From Halisarca cf. caerulea (lineage: Eukaryota > Porifera > Demospongiae > Chondrillida > Halisarcidae), in the NCBI GenBank assembly GCA_963170055.1, contig CAUJGJ010000467.1, positions 472,901-536,900 on the forward strand: a stretch of DNA of 64,000 nucleotides, read 5' to 3'. This document shows, in pieces, positions 24,199 to 37,811 of the stretch. A model generated the notes under the pieces. It worked only from the letters and a program-made list of their open reading frames with translations. It was not told where the DNA came from and did not search any database. A program made the position numbers and the translations under genes. Every line of letters begins with the position of its first letter. Within the stretch, counting starts at the first letter, position 1.

Positions 24199-27100
24199 AT
24201 GAAGTTTCTGAAGTGCTGTGGGCGTATTTGTGTAGTGTTGGATATGTTGGTGCTAATACCAATATTTGGCACTAGCACCACGCACAATCCCAGTGGACAC
24301 ACATGACCTTTCTGAAGTGCTGTGGGCGTATTTGTGTAGTGTTTATATGCTGGTGCTAATACCAATATTTGGCACTAGCACCACGCACATTCCCAGTGGA
24401 AACACATGAAGTTTCTTCACTGAAGTAGGCGTATATGTGTAGTGTTGGATATGCTGGTGCTAATACCAATATTTGGCACTAGAACCACGCACATTCCCAG
24501 TGGACACACATGAAGTTTCTTAACTGCTGTGGGCGTATTTGTGTAGTGTTGGATATGCTGGTGCTAATACCAATATTTGGCACTAGCACCACGCACATTC
24601 CCAGTGGACACACATGAAGTTTCTTAACTGCTGTGGGCGTATTTGTGTAGTGTTGGATATGTTGGTGCTAATACCAATATTTGGCACTAGCACCACGCAC
24701 AATCCCAGTGGACACACATGACCTTTCTGAAGTGCTGTGGGCGTATTTGTGTAGTGTTGATATGCTGGTGCTAATACCAATATTTGGCACTAGAACCACG
24801 CACATTCCCAGTGGAAACACATGAAGTTTCTTCACTGAAGTGGGCGTATATGTGTAGTGTTGGATATGCTGGTGCTAATACCAATATTTGGCACTAGCAC
24901 CACGCACATTCTCAGTGGACACACATGAAGTTTCTTAACTGCTGTGGGCGTATTTGTGTAGTGTTGGATATGCTGGTGCTAATACCAATATTTGGCACTA
25001 GCACCACGCACATTCCCAGTGGACACACATGAAGTTTCTTAACTGCTGTGGGCGTATTTGTGTAGTGTTGGATATGTTGGTGCTAATACCAATATTTGGC
25101 ACTAGCACCACGCACATTCCCAGTGGACACACATGAAGTTTCTGAAGTGCTGTGGGCGTATTTGTGTAGATTTGGATAAGCTGGTGCTAATACCAATATT
25201 TGGCACTAGCACCACGCACATTCCCAGTGGACACATATGAAGTTTCTGAAGGGCTGTGGGCGCATTTGCGTAGTGTTGGATATGCTTGTGCTAATACCAA
25301 TATTTGGCACTAGCACGACGCACATTCCCAGTGGACACACATGAAGTTTCTGAAGTGCTGTGGGCGTATTTGTGTAGTGTTGGATATGCTGGTGCTAATA
25401 CCAATATTTGGCACTAGCACCACGCACATTCCCAGTGGACACCCATGAAGTTTCTGAAGTGCTGTGGGCGTATTTGTGTAGTGTTGGATATGCTGGTGCT
25501 AATACCAATATTTGGCACTAGCACCACGCACAATCCCAGTGGACACACATGACCTTTCTGAAGTGCTGTGGGCGTATTTGTGTAGTGTTGATATGCTGGT
25601 GCTAATACCAATATTTGGCACTAGAACCACACACATTCCCAGTGGAAACACATGAAGTTTCTTCACTGAAGTGGGCGTATATGTGTAGTGTTGGATATGC
25701 TGGTGCTAATACCAATATTTGGTACTAGCACCACGCACATTCCCAGTGGACACACATGAAGTTTCTTAACTGCTGTGGGCGTATTTGTGTAGTGTTTGAT
25801 ATGCTGGTGCTAATACCAATATTTGGCACTAGCACCACGCACATTCCCAGTGGACACACATGAAGTTTCTTAACTGCAGTGGGCGTATTTGTGTAGTGTT
25901 GGATATGTTGGTGCTAATACCAATATTTGGCACTAGCACCACGCACATTCCCAGTGGACACACATGAAGCTTCTGAAGTGCTGTGGGTGTATTTGTGTAG
26001 ATTTGGATATGCTGGTGCTAATACCAATATTTGGCACTAGCACCACGCACATTCCCAGTGGACACACATGAAGTTTCTGAAGGGCTGTGGGCGTATTTGT
26101 GTAGTGTGGGATATGCTGGTGCTAATACCAATATTTGGTACTAGCACCACGCACATTCCCAGTGGACACACATGAAGTTTCTTAACTGCTGTGGGCGTAT
26201 TTGTGTAGATTTGGATAAGCTGGTGCTAATACCAATATTTGGCACTAGCACCACGCACATTCCCAGTGGACACACATGAAGTTTCTGAAGGGCTGTGGGC
26301 GTATTTGTGTAGTGTGGGATATGCTGGTGCTAATACCAATATTTGGTACTAGCACCACGCACATTCCCAGAGGACACACATGAAGTTTCTGAAGTGAAGT
26401 GGGCGTATTTGTGTAGATTTGGATATGCTGGTGCTAATACCAATATTTGGCACTAGCACCACGCACATTCCCAGTGGACACACATGAAGCTTCTGAAGTG
26501 CTGTGGGTGTGTTTTTGTAGTGTTGGATATATTGGTGCTAATACCAATATTTGGCACTAGCACCACGCACATTCCCAGTGGACACACATGAAGTTTCTGA
26601 AGTGCTGTGGGCGTATTTGTGTAGTGTTGGATATGCCGGTGCTAATACCAATATTTGGCACTAGCACCACGCACATTCCCAGTGGACACACATGAAGTTT
26701 CTTAACTGCTGTTGGCGTATTTTTGGAGTGTTGGTTATGCTAGTGCTAATACCAATATTTTGCACTAGCACCACACATATTCCCAGTGGACACACATGAA
26801 GTTTCTTAGTTGCTGTGGGCGTATTTGTGTAGTGTTGGATATGCTGGTGCTAATACCAATATTTGGCACTAGCACCACGCACATTCCCAGTGGACACACA
26901 TGAAGTTTCTGAAGTGCTGTAGCCGTATTTGTGTAGTGTTGGATATGCTGGTGCTAATACCAATATTTGGTACTAGCACCACGCACATTCCCAGTGGACA
27001 CACATGAAGTTTCTTAACTGCTGTGGGCGTATTTGTGTAGATTTGGATAAGCTGGTGCTAATACCAATATTTGGCACTAGCACCACGCACATTCCCAGTG

Positions 27101-28565
27101 GACACACATGAAGTTTCTGAAGGGCTGTGGGCGTATTTGTGTAGTGTGGGATATGCTGGTGCTAATACCAATATTTGGTACTAGCACCACGCACATTCCC
27201 AGTGGACACACATGAAGTTTCTGAAGTGCTGTGGGCGTATTTGTGTAAATTTGGATAAGCTGATGCTAATACCAATATTTGGCACTAGCACCACGCACAT
27301 TCCCAGTGGACACAAATGAAGTTTCTGAAGGGCTGTGGGCGCATTTGCGTAGTGTTGGATATGCTGGTGCTAATACCAATATTTGGCACTAGCACCACGC
27401 ACATTCCCAGTGGACACACATGAAGTTTCTGAAGTGCTGTGGGTGTATTTTTGTAGTGTTGGATATATTGGTGCTAATACCAATATTTGGCACTAGCACC
27501 ACGCACATTCCCAGTGGACACACATGAAGTTTCTGAAGTGCTGTGGGCGTATTTGTGTAGTGTTGGATATGCTGGTGCTAATACCAATATTTGGCACTAG
27601 CACCACACATATTCCCAGTGGACACACATGAAGTTTCTTAGTTGCTTTGGGCGTATTTGTGTAGTGTTGGATATGCTGGTGCTAATACCAATATTTGGCA
27701 CTAGCACCACGCACATTCCCAGTGGACAAACATGAAGTTTCTGAAGTGCTGTAGCCGTATTTGTGTAGTGTTGGATATGCTGGTGCTAATACTAATATTT
27801 GGGAATAGGACCACGCACATTCCCAATTGACACACATGAAGTTTCTGAACTGCTGTGAGCGTATTTGTGTAGTGTTGGATATGCTGGTGCTAATACCAAT
27901 ATTTGGTACTAGCACCACGCACATTCCCAGTGGACACACATGAAGTTTCTGAAGTGCTGTGGGCGTATTTGTGTAAATTTGGATAAGCTGATGCTAATAC
28001 CAATATTTGGCACTAGCACCACGCACATTCCCAGTGGACACACATGAAGTTTCTGAAGGGCTGTGGGCGCATTTGCGTAGTGTTGGATATGCTGGTGCTA
28101 ATACCAATATTTGGCACTAGCACCACGCACATTCCCAGTGGACACACATGAAGTTTCTGAAGTGCTGTGGGTGTATTTTTGTAGTGTTGGATATATTGGT
28201 GCTAATACCAATATTTGGCACTAGCACCACGCACATTCCCAGTGGACACACATGACGTTTCTAAAGTGCTGTGGGCGTATTTGTGTAGTGTTGGATATGC
28301 TGGTGCTAATACCAATATTTGGCACTAGCACCACGCACATTCCCAGTGGACACACATGAAGTTTCTTAACTGCTGTTGGCGTATTTGTGGAGTGTTGGTT
28401 ATGCTAGTGCTAATACCAATATTTGGCACTAGCACCACACATATTCCCAGTGGACACACATGAAGTTTCTTAGTTGCTGTGGGCGTATTTGTGTAGTGTT
28501 GGATATGCTGGTGCTAATACCAATATTTGGCACTAGCACCACGCACATTCCCAGTGGACACACAT
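24199..28565 (+). repeat. Mixed domain with GATTTGG, GAAGGG and ATATTGG units
   Basis: The first part (to about 25,100) repeats a module of 103-bp GACC unit, GGAAACAC / TTCTTCACTGAAG unit and TTAACTGCTG units. From about 26,400 a changing order of GAAGGGCTG, GATTTGGATAAGCTGG, GGGTGTATTTTTG with ATATATTGG, and CTTAGTTGCTG units repeats at 728, 832 and 936 bp (7, 8 and 9 units). Examples: GTGTAAATTTGGATAAGC at 27,243 and 27,971 (728 bp), ACACATATTCCC at 26,773, 27,605 and 28,437 (832 bp), GGATATATTG at 26,525 and 27,461 (936 bp). A degenerate unit at about 27,790 reads GGGAATAGGACC and CCCAATTGAC. Copy number changed by whole monomers. Confidence 0.82.
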
Positions 28566-30640
28566 GAAGTTTCTTCACTGCTGTGGGCGTATTTGTGTAG
28601 TGTTGGATATGCTGGTGCTAATACCAATATTTGGCACTAGCACCACGCACATTCCCAGTGGACACACATGAAGTTTCCGAAGTGCTGTGGGTGTATTTGT
28701 GTAGTTTTGGAAATGCTGGTGCTAATACCAATATTTGGCACTAGCACCACGCACATTCCCAGTGGACACACATGAAGTTTCTGAAGGGCTGTGGGCGCAT
28801 TTGCGTAGTGTTGGATATGCTGGTGCTAATACCAATATTTGGCACTAGCACCACGCACATTCCCAGTGGACACACATGAAGTTTCTGAAGTGCTGTGGGC
28901 GCATTTGCGTAGTGTTGGATATGCTGGTGCTAATACCTATATTTGGCACTAGTACCACGCACATTCCCAGTGGACACGCATGAAGTTTCTGAAGTGCTGT
29001 GGGCGTATTTTTGTAGTGTTGGATATGCTGGTGCTAATACCAATATTTGGCACTAGCACCACGCACATTCCCAGTGGACACACATGAAGTTTCTGAAGTG
29101 CTGTGGGCGTATTTGTGTAATGTTGGATATGCTGGTGCTAATACCAATATTTGGCACTAGCACCACGCACATTCCCAGTGGACACATATGAAGTTTCTTA
29201 ACTGATGTTGGCTTATTTGTGTAGTGTTGGTTATGCTAGTGCTAATACCAATATTTGGCACTAGCACCACACACATTCCCAGTGGACACACATGAAGTTT
29301 CTTAACTGCTGTGGGCATATTTGTGTAGTGTTGGATATGCTGGTGCTAATACCAATATTTGGCACTAGCACCACGCACATTCCCAGTGGACACACATGAA
29401 GTTTCTGAAGTGCTGTAGACGTATTTGTGTAGTGTTGGATATGCTGGTGCTAATACCAATATTTGGCACTAGCACCACGCACATTCCCAGTGGACACACA
29501 TGAAGTTTATGAAGTGCTGTGGGCGTATTTGTGTAGTGTTGGATATGCTGGTGCTAATACCAATATTTGGCACTAGCACCACGCACATTCCCAGAGGACA
29601 CACATGAAGATTCTTAACTACTGTGGGTGTATTTGTGTAGTGTTGGATATGCTGGTGCTAATACCAATATTTGGCACTAGCACCACGCACATTCCCAGTG
29701 GACACACATGACCTTTCCGAAGTGCTGTGGGCGTATTTGTGTAGTGTTGATATGCTGGTGCTAATACCAATATTTGGCACTAGCACCACGCACATTCCCA
29801 GTGGACACACATGAAGTTTCTTAAGTACTGTGGGCGTATTTGTGTAATGTTGGATATGCTGGTGCTAATACCAATATTTGGCACTAGCACCACGCACATT
29901 CCCAGTGGATACACATGACCTTTCTAAAGTGCTGTGTACGTATTTGTGTAGTGTTAGATATGCTGGAGCTAATACCAATATTTGGCACTAGCACCACGCA
30001 CATTCCCAGTGGACACACATGACCTTTCTGAAGTGCTGTGGGCGTATTTGTGTAGTGTTGATATGCTGGTGCTAATACCAATATTTGGCACTAGCACCAC
30101 GCACATTCCCAGTGGACACACATGAAGTTTCTGAAGAGCTGTTGGCGTATTTGTGTAGTGTTGGATATGCTGGTGCTAATACCAATATTTGGCACTAGCA
30201 CCACGCACATTCCCAGTGGACACACATGACCTTTCTGAAATGCTTTGGGCGTATTAGTGTAGTGTTGGATATGCTGGTGCTAATACCAATATTTGGCACT
30301 AGCACCACGCACATTCCCAGTGGACACACATGAAGTTTCTTAACTACTGTGGGCGTATTTGTGTAGTGTTGGATATGCTGGTGCTAATACCAGTATTTGG
30401 CACTAGCACCACGCACATTCCCAGTGGACACACATGAAGTTTCTTAACTGCTGTGGGCATATTTGTGTAGTGTTGGATATGCTGGTGCTAATACCAATAT
30501 TTGGCACTAGCACCACGCACATTCCCAGTGGACACACATGAAGTTTCTGAAGTGCTGTGGGCGTATTTGTGTAGTGTTGGATATGCTCGTGCTAATACCA
30601 GTATTTGGCACTAGCACCACGCACATTCCCAGTGGACACA
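28566..30640 (+). repeat. Partial third copy of the 4-kb satellite segment
   Basis: Units follow the order of 5,403 onward: TTCTTCACTGCTG, TTTCCGAAGTG with GGAAATG, GAAGGGCTGTGGGCGCATTTGCG, a GTATTTTTGTAG unit, TTAACTGATGTTGG, GGGCATATT, CTGTAGACG, CCCAGAGG, 103-bp GACC and TTAAGTACTG. They reach the GGAGCTAATACC marker (about 29,966), then diverge. An extra monomer near 28,880 (GAAGTGCTGTGGGCGCATTTGCG, CCTATATTTGG, ACTAGTACC) looks like a hybrid of its neighbours. Private changes include TTGGCTTATTTG and GTGTACGTATT. Confidence 0.85.
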
Positions 30641-33600
30641 CATGAAGTTTCTGAAGTGCTGTGGGCGTATTTGCGTAGTGTTGGATATGCTGGTGCTAAT
30701 ACCAATATTTGGCACTAGCACCACGCACATTCCCAGTGGAAACACATGAAGTTTCTTCACTGCTGTGGGCGTATTTGTGTAGTGTTGGATATGCTGGTGC
30801 TAATACCAATATTTGGATCTAGCACCACGCACATTCCCAGTGGACACACATGAAGTTTCTTCACTGCTGTGGGCGTATTTGTGTAGTGTTGGATATGCTG
30901 GTGCTAATACCAATATTTGGCACTAGCACCACGCACATTCCCAGTGGACACACATGAAGTTTCCGAAGTGCTGTGGGTGTATTTGTGTAGTGTTGGAAAT
31001 GCTGGTGCTAATACCAATATTTGGCACTAGCACCACGCACATTCCCAGTGGACACACATGAAGTTTCTGAAGGGCTGTGGGCGCATTTGCGTAGTGTTGG
31101 ATATGCTGGTGCTAATACCAATATTTGGCACTAGCACCACGCACATTCCCAGTGGACACGCATGAAGTTTCTGAAGTGCTGTGGGCGTATTTTTGTAGTG
31201 TTGGATATGCTGGTGCTAATACCAATATTTGGCACTAGCACGACGCACATTCCCAGTGGACACACATGAAGTTTCTGAAGTGCTGTGGGCGTATTTGTGT
31301 AATGTTGGATATGCTGGTGCTAATACCAATATTTGGCACTAGCACCACGCACATTCCCAGTGGACACACATGAAGTTTCTTAACTGATGTTGGCGTATTT
31401 GTGTAGTTTTGGTTATGCTAGTGCTAATACCAATATTTGGCACTAGCACCACCCACATTCCCAGTGGACACACATGAAGTTTCTTAACTGCTGTGGGCAT
31501 ATTTGTGTAGTGTTGGATATGCTGGTGCTAATACCAATTTTTGGCACTAGCACCACGCACATTCCCAGTGGACACACATGAAGTTTCTGAAGTGCTGTAG
31601 ACGTATTTGTGTAGTGTTGGATATGCTGGTGCTAATACCAATATTTGGCACTAGCACCACGCACATTCCCAGTGGACACACATGAAGTTTCTGAAGTGCT
31701 GTGGGCGTATTTGTGTAGTGTTGGATATGCTGGTGCTAATACCAATATTTGGCACTAGCACCACGCACATTCCCAGAGGACACACATGAAGTTTCTTAAC
31801 TACTGTGGGCGTATTTGTGTAGTGTTGGATATGCTGGTGCTAATACCAATATTTGGCACTAGCACCACGCACATTCCCAGTGGACACACATGACCTTTCT
31901 GAAGTGCTGTGGGCGTATTTGTGTAGTGTTGATATGCTGGTGCTAATACCAATATTTGGCACTAGCACCACGCACATTCCCAGTGGACACACATGAAGTT
32001 TCTTAAGTACTGTGGGCGTATTTGTGTAATGTTGGATATGCTGGTGCTAATACCAATATTTGGCACTAGCACCACGCACATTCCCAGTGGATACACATGA
32101 CCTTTCTAAAGTGCTGTGGGCGTATTTGTGTAGTGTTGGATATGCTGGTGCTAATACCAATATTTGGCACTAGCACCACGCACATTCCCAGTGGACACAC
32201 ATGACCTTTCTGAAGTGCTGTGGGCGTATTTGTGTAGTGTTGGATATGCTGGTGCTAATACCAATATTTGGCACTAGCACCACGCACATTCCCAGTGGAC
32301 ACATATGAAGTTTCTGAAGTGCTGTTGGCGTATTTGTGTAATGTTGGATATGCTGGTGCTAATACCAATATTTGGCACTAGCACCACGCACATTCCCAGT
32401 GGACACACATGAAGTTTCTTAACTGATGTTGGCGTATTTGTGTAGTGTTGGTTATGCTAGTGCTAATACCAATATTTGGCACTAGCACCACACACATTCC
32501 CAGTGGACACACATGAAGTTTCTTAACTGCTGTGGGCATATTTGTGTAGTGTTGGATATGCTGGTGCTAATACCAATATTTGGCACTAGCACCACGCACA
32601 TTCCCAGTGGACACACATGAAGTTTCTGAAGTGCTGTAGACGTATTTGTGTAGTGTTGGATATGCTGGTGCTAATACCAATATTTGGCACTAGCACCACG
32701 CACATTCCCAGTGGACACACATGAAGTTTCTGAAGTGCTGTGGGCGTATTTGTGTAGTGTTGGATATGCTGGTGCTAATACCAATATTTGGCACTAGCAC
32801 CACGCACATTCCCAGAGGACACACATGAAGTTTCTTAACTACTGTGGGCGTATTTGTGTAGTGTTGGATATGCTGGTGCTAATACCAATATTTGGCACTA
32901 GCACCACGCACATTCCCAGTGGACACACATGACCTTTCTGAAGTGCTGTGGGCGTATTTGTGTAGTGTTGATATGCTGGTGCTAATACCAATATTTGGCA
33001 CTAGCACCACGCACATTCCCAGTGGACACACATGAAGTTTCTTAAGTACTGTGGGCGTATTTGTGTAGTGTTGGATATGCTGGAGCTAATACCAATATTT
33101 GGCACTAGCACCACGCACATTCCCAGTGGACACACATGACCTTTCTGAAGTGCTGTGGGCGTATTTGTGTAGTGTTGATATGCTGGTGCTAATACCAATA
33201 TTTGGCACTAGCACCACGCACATTCCCAGTGGACACATATGAAGTTTCTGAAGTGCTGTGGGCGTATTTGTGTAGTGTTGGATATGCTGGTGCTAATACC
33301 AATATTTGGCACTAGCACAACGCACATTCCCAGTGGACACACATGAAGTTTCTTAACTACTGTGGGCGTATTTGTGTAATGTTGGATATGCTGGTGCTAA
33401 TACCAGTATTTGGCACTTGCACCACGCACATTCCCAGTGGACACACATGAAGTTTCTGAAGAGCTGTTGGCGTATTTGTGTAGTGTTGGATATGCTGGTG
33501 CTAATACCAATATTTGGCACTAACACCACGCACATTCCCAGTGGACACACATGAAGTTTCTTAAGTACTGTGGGCGTATTTGTGTAATGTTGGATATGCT

Positions 33601-34600
33601 GGTGCTAATACCAATATTTGGCACTAGCACCACGCACATTCCCAGTGGACACACATGACCTTTCTAAAGTGCTGTGGGCGTATTTGTGTAGTGTTGGATA
33701 TGCTGGTGCTAATACCAATATTTGGCACTACCACCACGCACATTCCCAGTGGACACACATGACCTTTCTAAAGTGCAGTGGGCGTATTTGTGTAGTGTTG
33801 GATATGCTGGTGCTAATACCAATATTTGGCACTAGCACCACGCACATTCCCAGTGGACACATATGAAGTTTCTGAAGAGCTGTGGGCGTATTTTTGTAGT
33901 GTTGGATATGCTGGTGCTAATACCAATATTTGGCACTAGAACAACGCACATTCCCAGTGGACACACATGAAGTTTCTTAACTACTGTGGGCGTATTTGAG
34001 TAATGTTGGATATGCTGGTGCTAATACCAGTATTTGGAACTAACACAACGCACATTCCCAGTGGACACACATGAAGTTTCTGAAGAGCTGTTGGCGTATT
34101 TGTGTAGTGTTGGATATGCTGGTGCTAATACCAATATTTGGCACTAGCACCACGCACATTCCCAGTGGACACACATGAAGTTTCTTAACTGATGTTGGCG
34201 TATTTGTGTAGTGTTGGTTATGCTAGTGCTAATACCAATATTTGGCACTAGCACCACACACATTCCCAGTGGACACACATGAAGTTTCTTAACTACTGTG
34301 GGCGTATTTGTGTAGTGTTGGATATGCTGGTGCTAATACAAATATTTGGTACTAGCACCACGCACATTCCCAGTGGACACACATGAAGTTTCTGAAGTGC
34401 TGTAGACGTATTTGTGTAATGTTGGATATGCTGGTGCTAATACTAATATTTGGCACTAGCACCACGCACATTCCCAGTGGACACACATGAAGTTTCTGAA
34501 GTGCTGTGGGCGTATTTGTGTAGTGTTGGATATGCTGGTGCTAATACCAATATTTGGCACTAGCACCACGCACATTCCCAGTGGACACACATGAAGTTTC
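30641..34600 (+). repeat. 4-kb satellite segment, copy 2
   Basis: This is a close copy of 5,195-9,250, offset 25,447 bp on the left and 25,343 bp on the right. It keeps the GGATCTAGC marker, the 1,039-bp 10-mer (31,370 and 32,409), the ACACTTGCACC-type markers near 33,415, ACTACCACCACG near 33,728 and ATACAAATATTTGGTACT near 34,338. Scattered substitutions separate the copies (for example ACCACCCAC at 31,449 and GTATTTGAGTAATG near 34,000). One whole monomer was lost at 33,032-33,135. Homology stops near 34,600. Confidence 0.9.
33032..33135 (+). repeat. Hybrid monomer from a one-unit deletion
   Basis: In the homologous copy, 7,585-7,688 is a TTAAGTACTG unit with GTAATG and 7,689-7,792 is a GACC-TAAAG unit with GTAGTG and GGAGCTAATACC. 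Here a single 104-bp unit starts TTAAGTACTG and continues GTAGTG and GGAGCTAATACC. Exactly one monomer is missing, and the exchange point lies between unit offsets about 20 and 37 (33,051-33,068). The unit register is kept, as expected from homologous misalignment rather than end joining. Confidence 0.87.
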
Positions 34601-37600
34601 TTAACTACTGTGGGCGTATTTGTGTAGTGTTGGATATGCTGGTGCTAATACCAATATTTGGCACTAGCACCACGCACATTCCCAGTGGACACACATGACC
34701 TTTCTGAAGTGCTGTGGGCGTATTTGTGTAGTGTTGATATGCTGGTGCTAATACCAATATTTGGCACTAGCACCACGCACATTCCCAGTGGACACATATG
34801 AAGTTTCTGAAGTGCTGTGGGCGTATTTGTGTAGTGTTGGATATGCTGGTGCTAATACCAATATTTGGCACTAGCACAACACACATTCCCAGTGGACACA
34901 CATGAAGTTTCTTAACTACTGTGGGCGTATTTGTGTAATGTTGGATATGCTGGTGCTAATACCAATATTTGGAACTAGCACCACGCACATTCCCAGTGGA
35001 CACACATGAAGTTTCTGAAGAGCTGTTGGCGTATTTGTGTAGTGTTGGATATGCTGGTGCTAATACCAATATTTGGCACTAGCACCACGCACATTCCCAG
35101 TGGAAACACATGAAGTTTCTTCACTGAAGTGGGCGTATATGTGTAGTGTTGGATATGCTGGTGCTAATACCAATATTTGGCACTAGCACCACACACATTC
35201 CCAGTGGACACACATGAAATTTCTTAACTACTGTGGGCATATTTGTGTAGTGTTGGATATGCTGGTGCTAATACCAATATTTGGCACTAGCACCACGCAC
35301 ATTCCCAGTGGACACACATGAAGTTTCTGAAGTGCTGTGGGCGTATTTGCGTAGTGTTGGATATTCTGGTGCTAATACCAATATTTGGCACTAGCACCAC
35401 GCACATTCCCAGTGGAAACACATGAAGTTTCTTCACTGCTGTGGGCGTATTTGTGTAGTGTTGGATATGCTGGTGCTAATACCAATATTTGGCACTAGCA
35501 CCACGCACATTCCCAGTGGACACACATGAAGTTTTCGAAGTGCTGTGGGTGTATTTGTGTAGTGTTGGAAATGCTGGTGCTAATACCAATATTTGGCACT
35601 AGCACCACGCACATTCCCAGTGGACACACATGAAGTTTCTGAAGAGCTGTTGGCGTATTTGTGTAGTGTTGGATATGCTGGTGCTAATACCAATATTTGG
35701 CACTAGCACCACGCACATTCCCAGTGGACACACATGAAGTTTCTGAAGTGCTGTGGGCGTATTTGCGTAGTGTTGGATATTCTGGTGCTAATACCAATAT
35801 TTGGCACTAGCACCACGCACATTCCCAGTGGAAACACATGAAGTCTCTTCACTGCTGTGGGCGTATTTGTGTAGTGTTGGATATGCTGGTGCTAATACCA
35901 ATATTTGGCACTAGCACCACGCACATTCCCAGTGGACACACATGAAGTTTCTGAAGAGCTGTTGGCGTATTTGTGTAGTGTTGGATATGATGGTGCTAAT
36001 ACCAATATTTGGCACTAGCACCACGCACATTCCCAGTGGACACACATGAAGTTTCTTAAGTACTGTGGGCGTATTTGTGTAATGTTGGATATGCTGGTGC
36101 TAATACCAATATTTGGCACTAGCACCACGCACATTCCCAGTGGACACACATGACCTTTCTAAAGTGCTGTGGGCGTATTTGTGTAGTGTTGGATATGCTG
36201 GTGCTAATACCAATATTTGGCACTAGCACCACGCACATTCCCAGTGGACACACATGAAGTTTCTGAAGTGCTGTGGGCGTATTTGTGTAGTGTTGATATG
36301 CTGGTGCTAATACCAATATTTGGCACTAGCACCACGCACATTCCCAGTGGACACATATGAAGTTTCTGAAGAGCTGTGGGCGTATTTGTGTAGTGTTGGA
36401 TATGCTGGTGCTAATACCAATATTTGGCACTAGCACAACACACATTCCCAGTGGACACACATGAAGTTTCTTAACTACTGTGGGCGTATTTGTGTAATGT
36501 TGGATATGCTGGTGCTAATGCCAGTATTTGGAACTAACACCACGCACATTCCCAGTAGACACACATGAATTTTCTGAAGAGCTGTTGGCGTATTTGTGTA
36601 GTGTTGGATATGCTGGTGCTAATACCAATATTTGGCACTAGCACCACGCACATTCCCAGTGGACACACATGAAGTTTCTTAACTGATGTTGGCGTATTTG
36701 TGTAGTGTTGATTATGCTAGTGCTAATACCAATATTTGGCACTAGCACCACACACATTCCCAGTGGACACACATGAAGTTTCTTAACTACTGTGGGCGTA
36801 TTTGTGTAGTGTTGGATATGCTGGTGCTAATACAAATATTTGGCACTAGCACCACGCACATTCCCAGTGGACACACATGAAGTTTCTGAAGTGCTGTAGA
36901 CGTATTTGTGTAGTGTTGGATATGCTGGTGCTAATACCAATATTTGGCACTAGCACCACGCACATTCCCAGTGGACACACATGAAGTTTCTGAAGTGCTG
37001 TGGGCGTATTTGTGTAGTATTGGATATGCTGGTGCTAATACCAATATTTGGCACTAGCACCACGCACATTCCCAGTGGACACACATGAAGTTTCTTAACT
37101 ACTGTGGGCGTATTTGTGTAGTGTTGGATATGCTGGTGCTAATACCAATATTTGGCACTAGCACCACGCACATTCCCAGTGGACACACATGAAGTTTCTT
37201 AACTGATGTTGGCGTATTTGTGTAGTGTTGGTTATGCTAGTGCTAATACCAATATTTGGCACTAGCACCACACACATTCCCAGTGGACACACATGAAGTT
37301 TCTTAACTGCTGTGGGCATATTTGTGTAGTGTTGGATATGCTGGTGCTAATACCAATATTTGGCACTAGCACCACGCACATTCCCAGCGGACACACATGA
37401 AGTTTCTGAAGTGCTGTAGACGTATTTGTGTAGTGTTGGATATGCTGGTGCTAATACCAATATTTGGCACTAGCACCACGCACATTCCCAGTGGACACAC
37501 ATGAAGTTTCTGAAGTGCTGTGGGCGTATTTGTGTAGTGTTGGATATGCTGGTGCTAATACCAATATTTGGCACTAGCACCACGCACATTCCCAGAGGAC

Positions 37601-37811
37601 ACACATGAAGTTTGTTAACTACTGTGGGCGTATTTGTGTAGTGTTGGATATGCTGGTGCTAATACCAATATTTGGCACTAGCACCACGCACATTCCCAGT
37701 GGACACACATGACCTTTCTGAAGTGCTGTGGGCGTATTTGTGTAGTGTTGATATGCTGGTGCTAATACCAATATTTGGCACTAGCACCACGCACATTCCC
37801 AGTGGAAACAC
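34601..37811 (+). repeat. Patchwork of satellite unit types
   Basis: Units of the 4-kb segment are mixed with TTCTTCACTG types. A four-unit group (GAAGTGCTG with GCGTAG and GATATTCTGG; GGAAACAC / TTCACTGCTG; GTTTTCGAAGTG with GGAAATG; GAAGAGCTGTTGG) at 35,318-35,733 recurs at 35,734 without its third member, spacing 416 bp. The TTAACTGATGTTGG unit at 36,669 recurs at 37,189 (520 bp), leading into another copy of GGGCATATT, CTGTAGACG and CCCAGAGG. No gene is present. Confidence 0.82.

Noticed and set aside
27682..27939. The longest open frame, 85 codons on the minus strand
   Set aside because: It is the same satellite translation, lengthened only because a degenerate unit has lost the usual stops.
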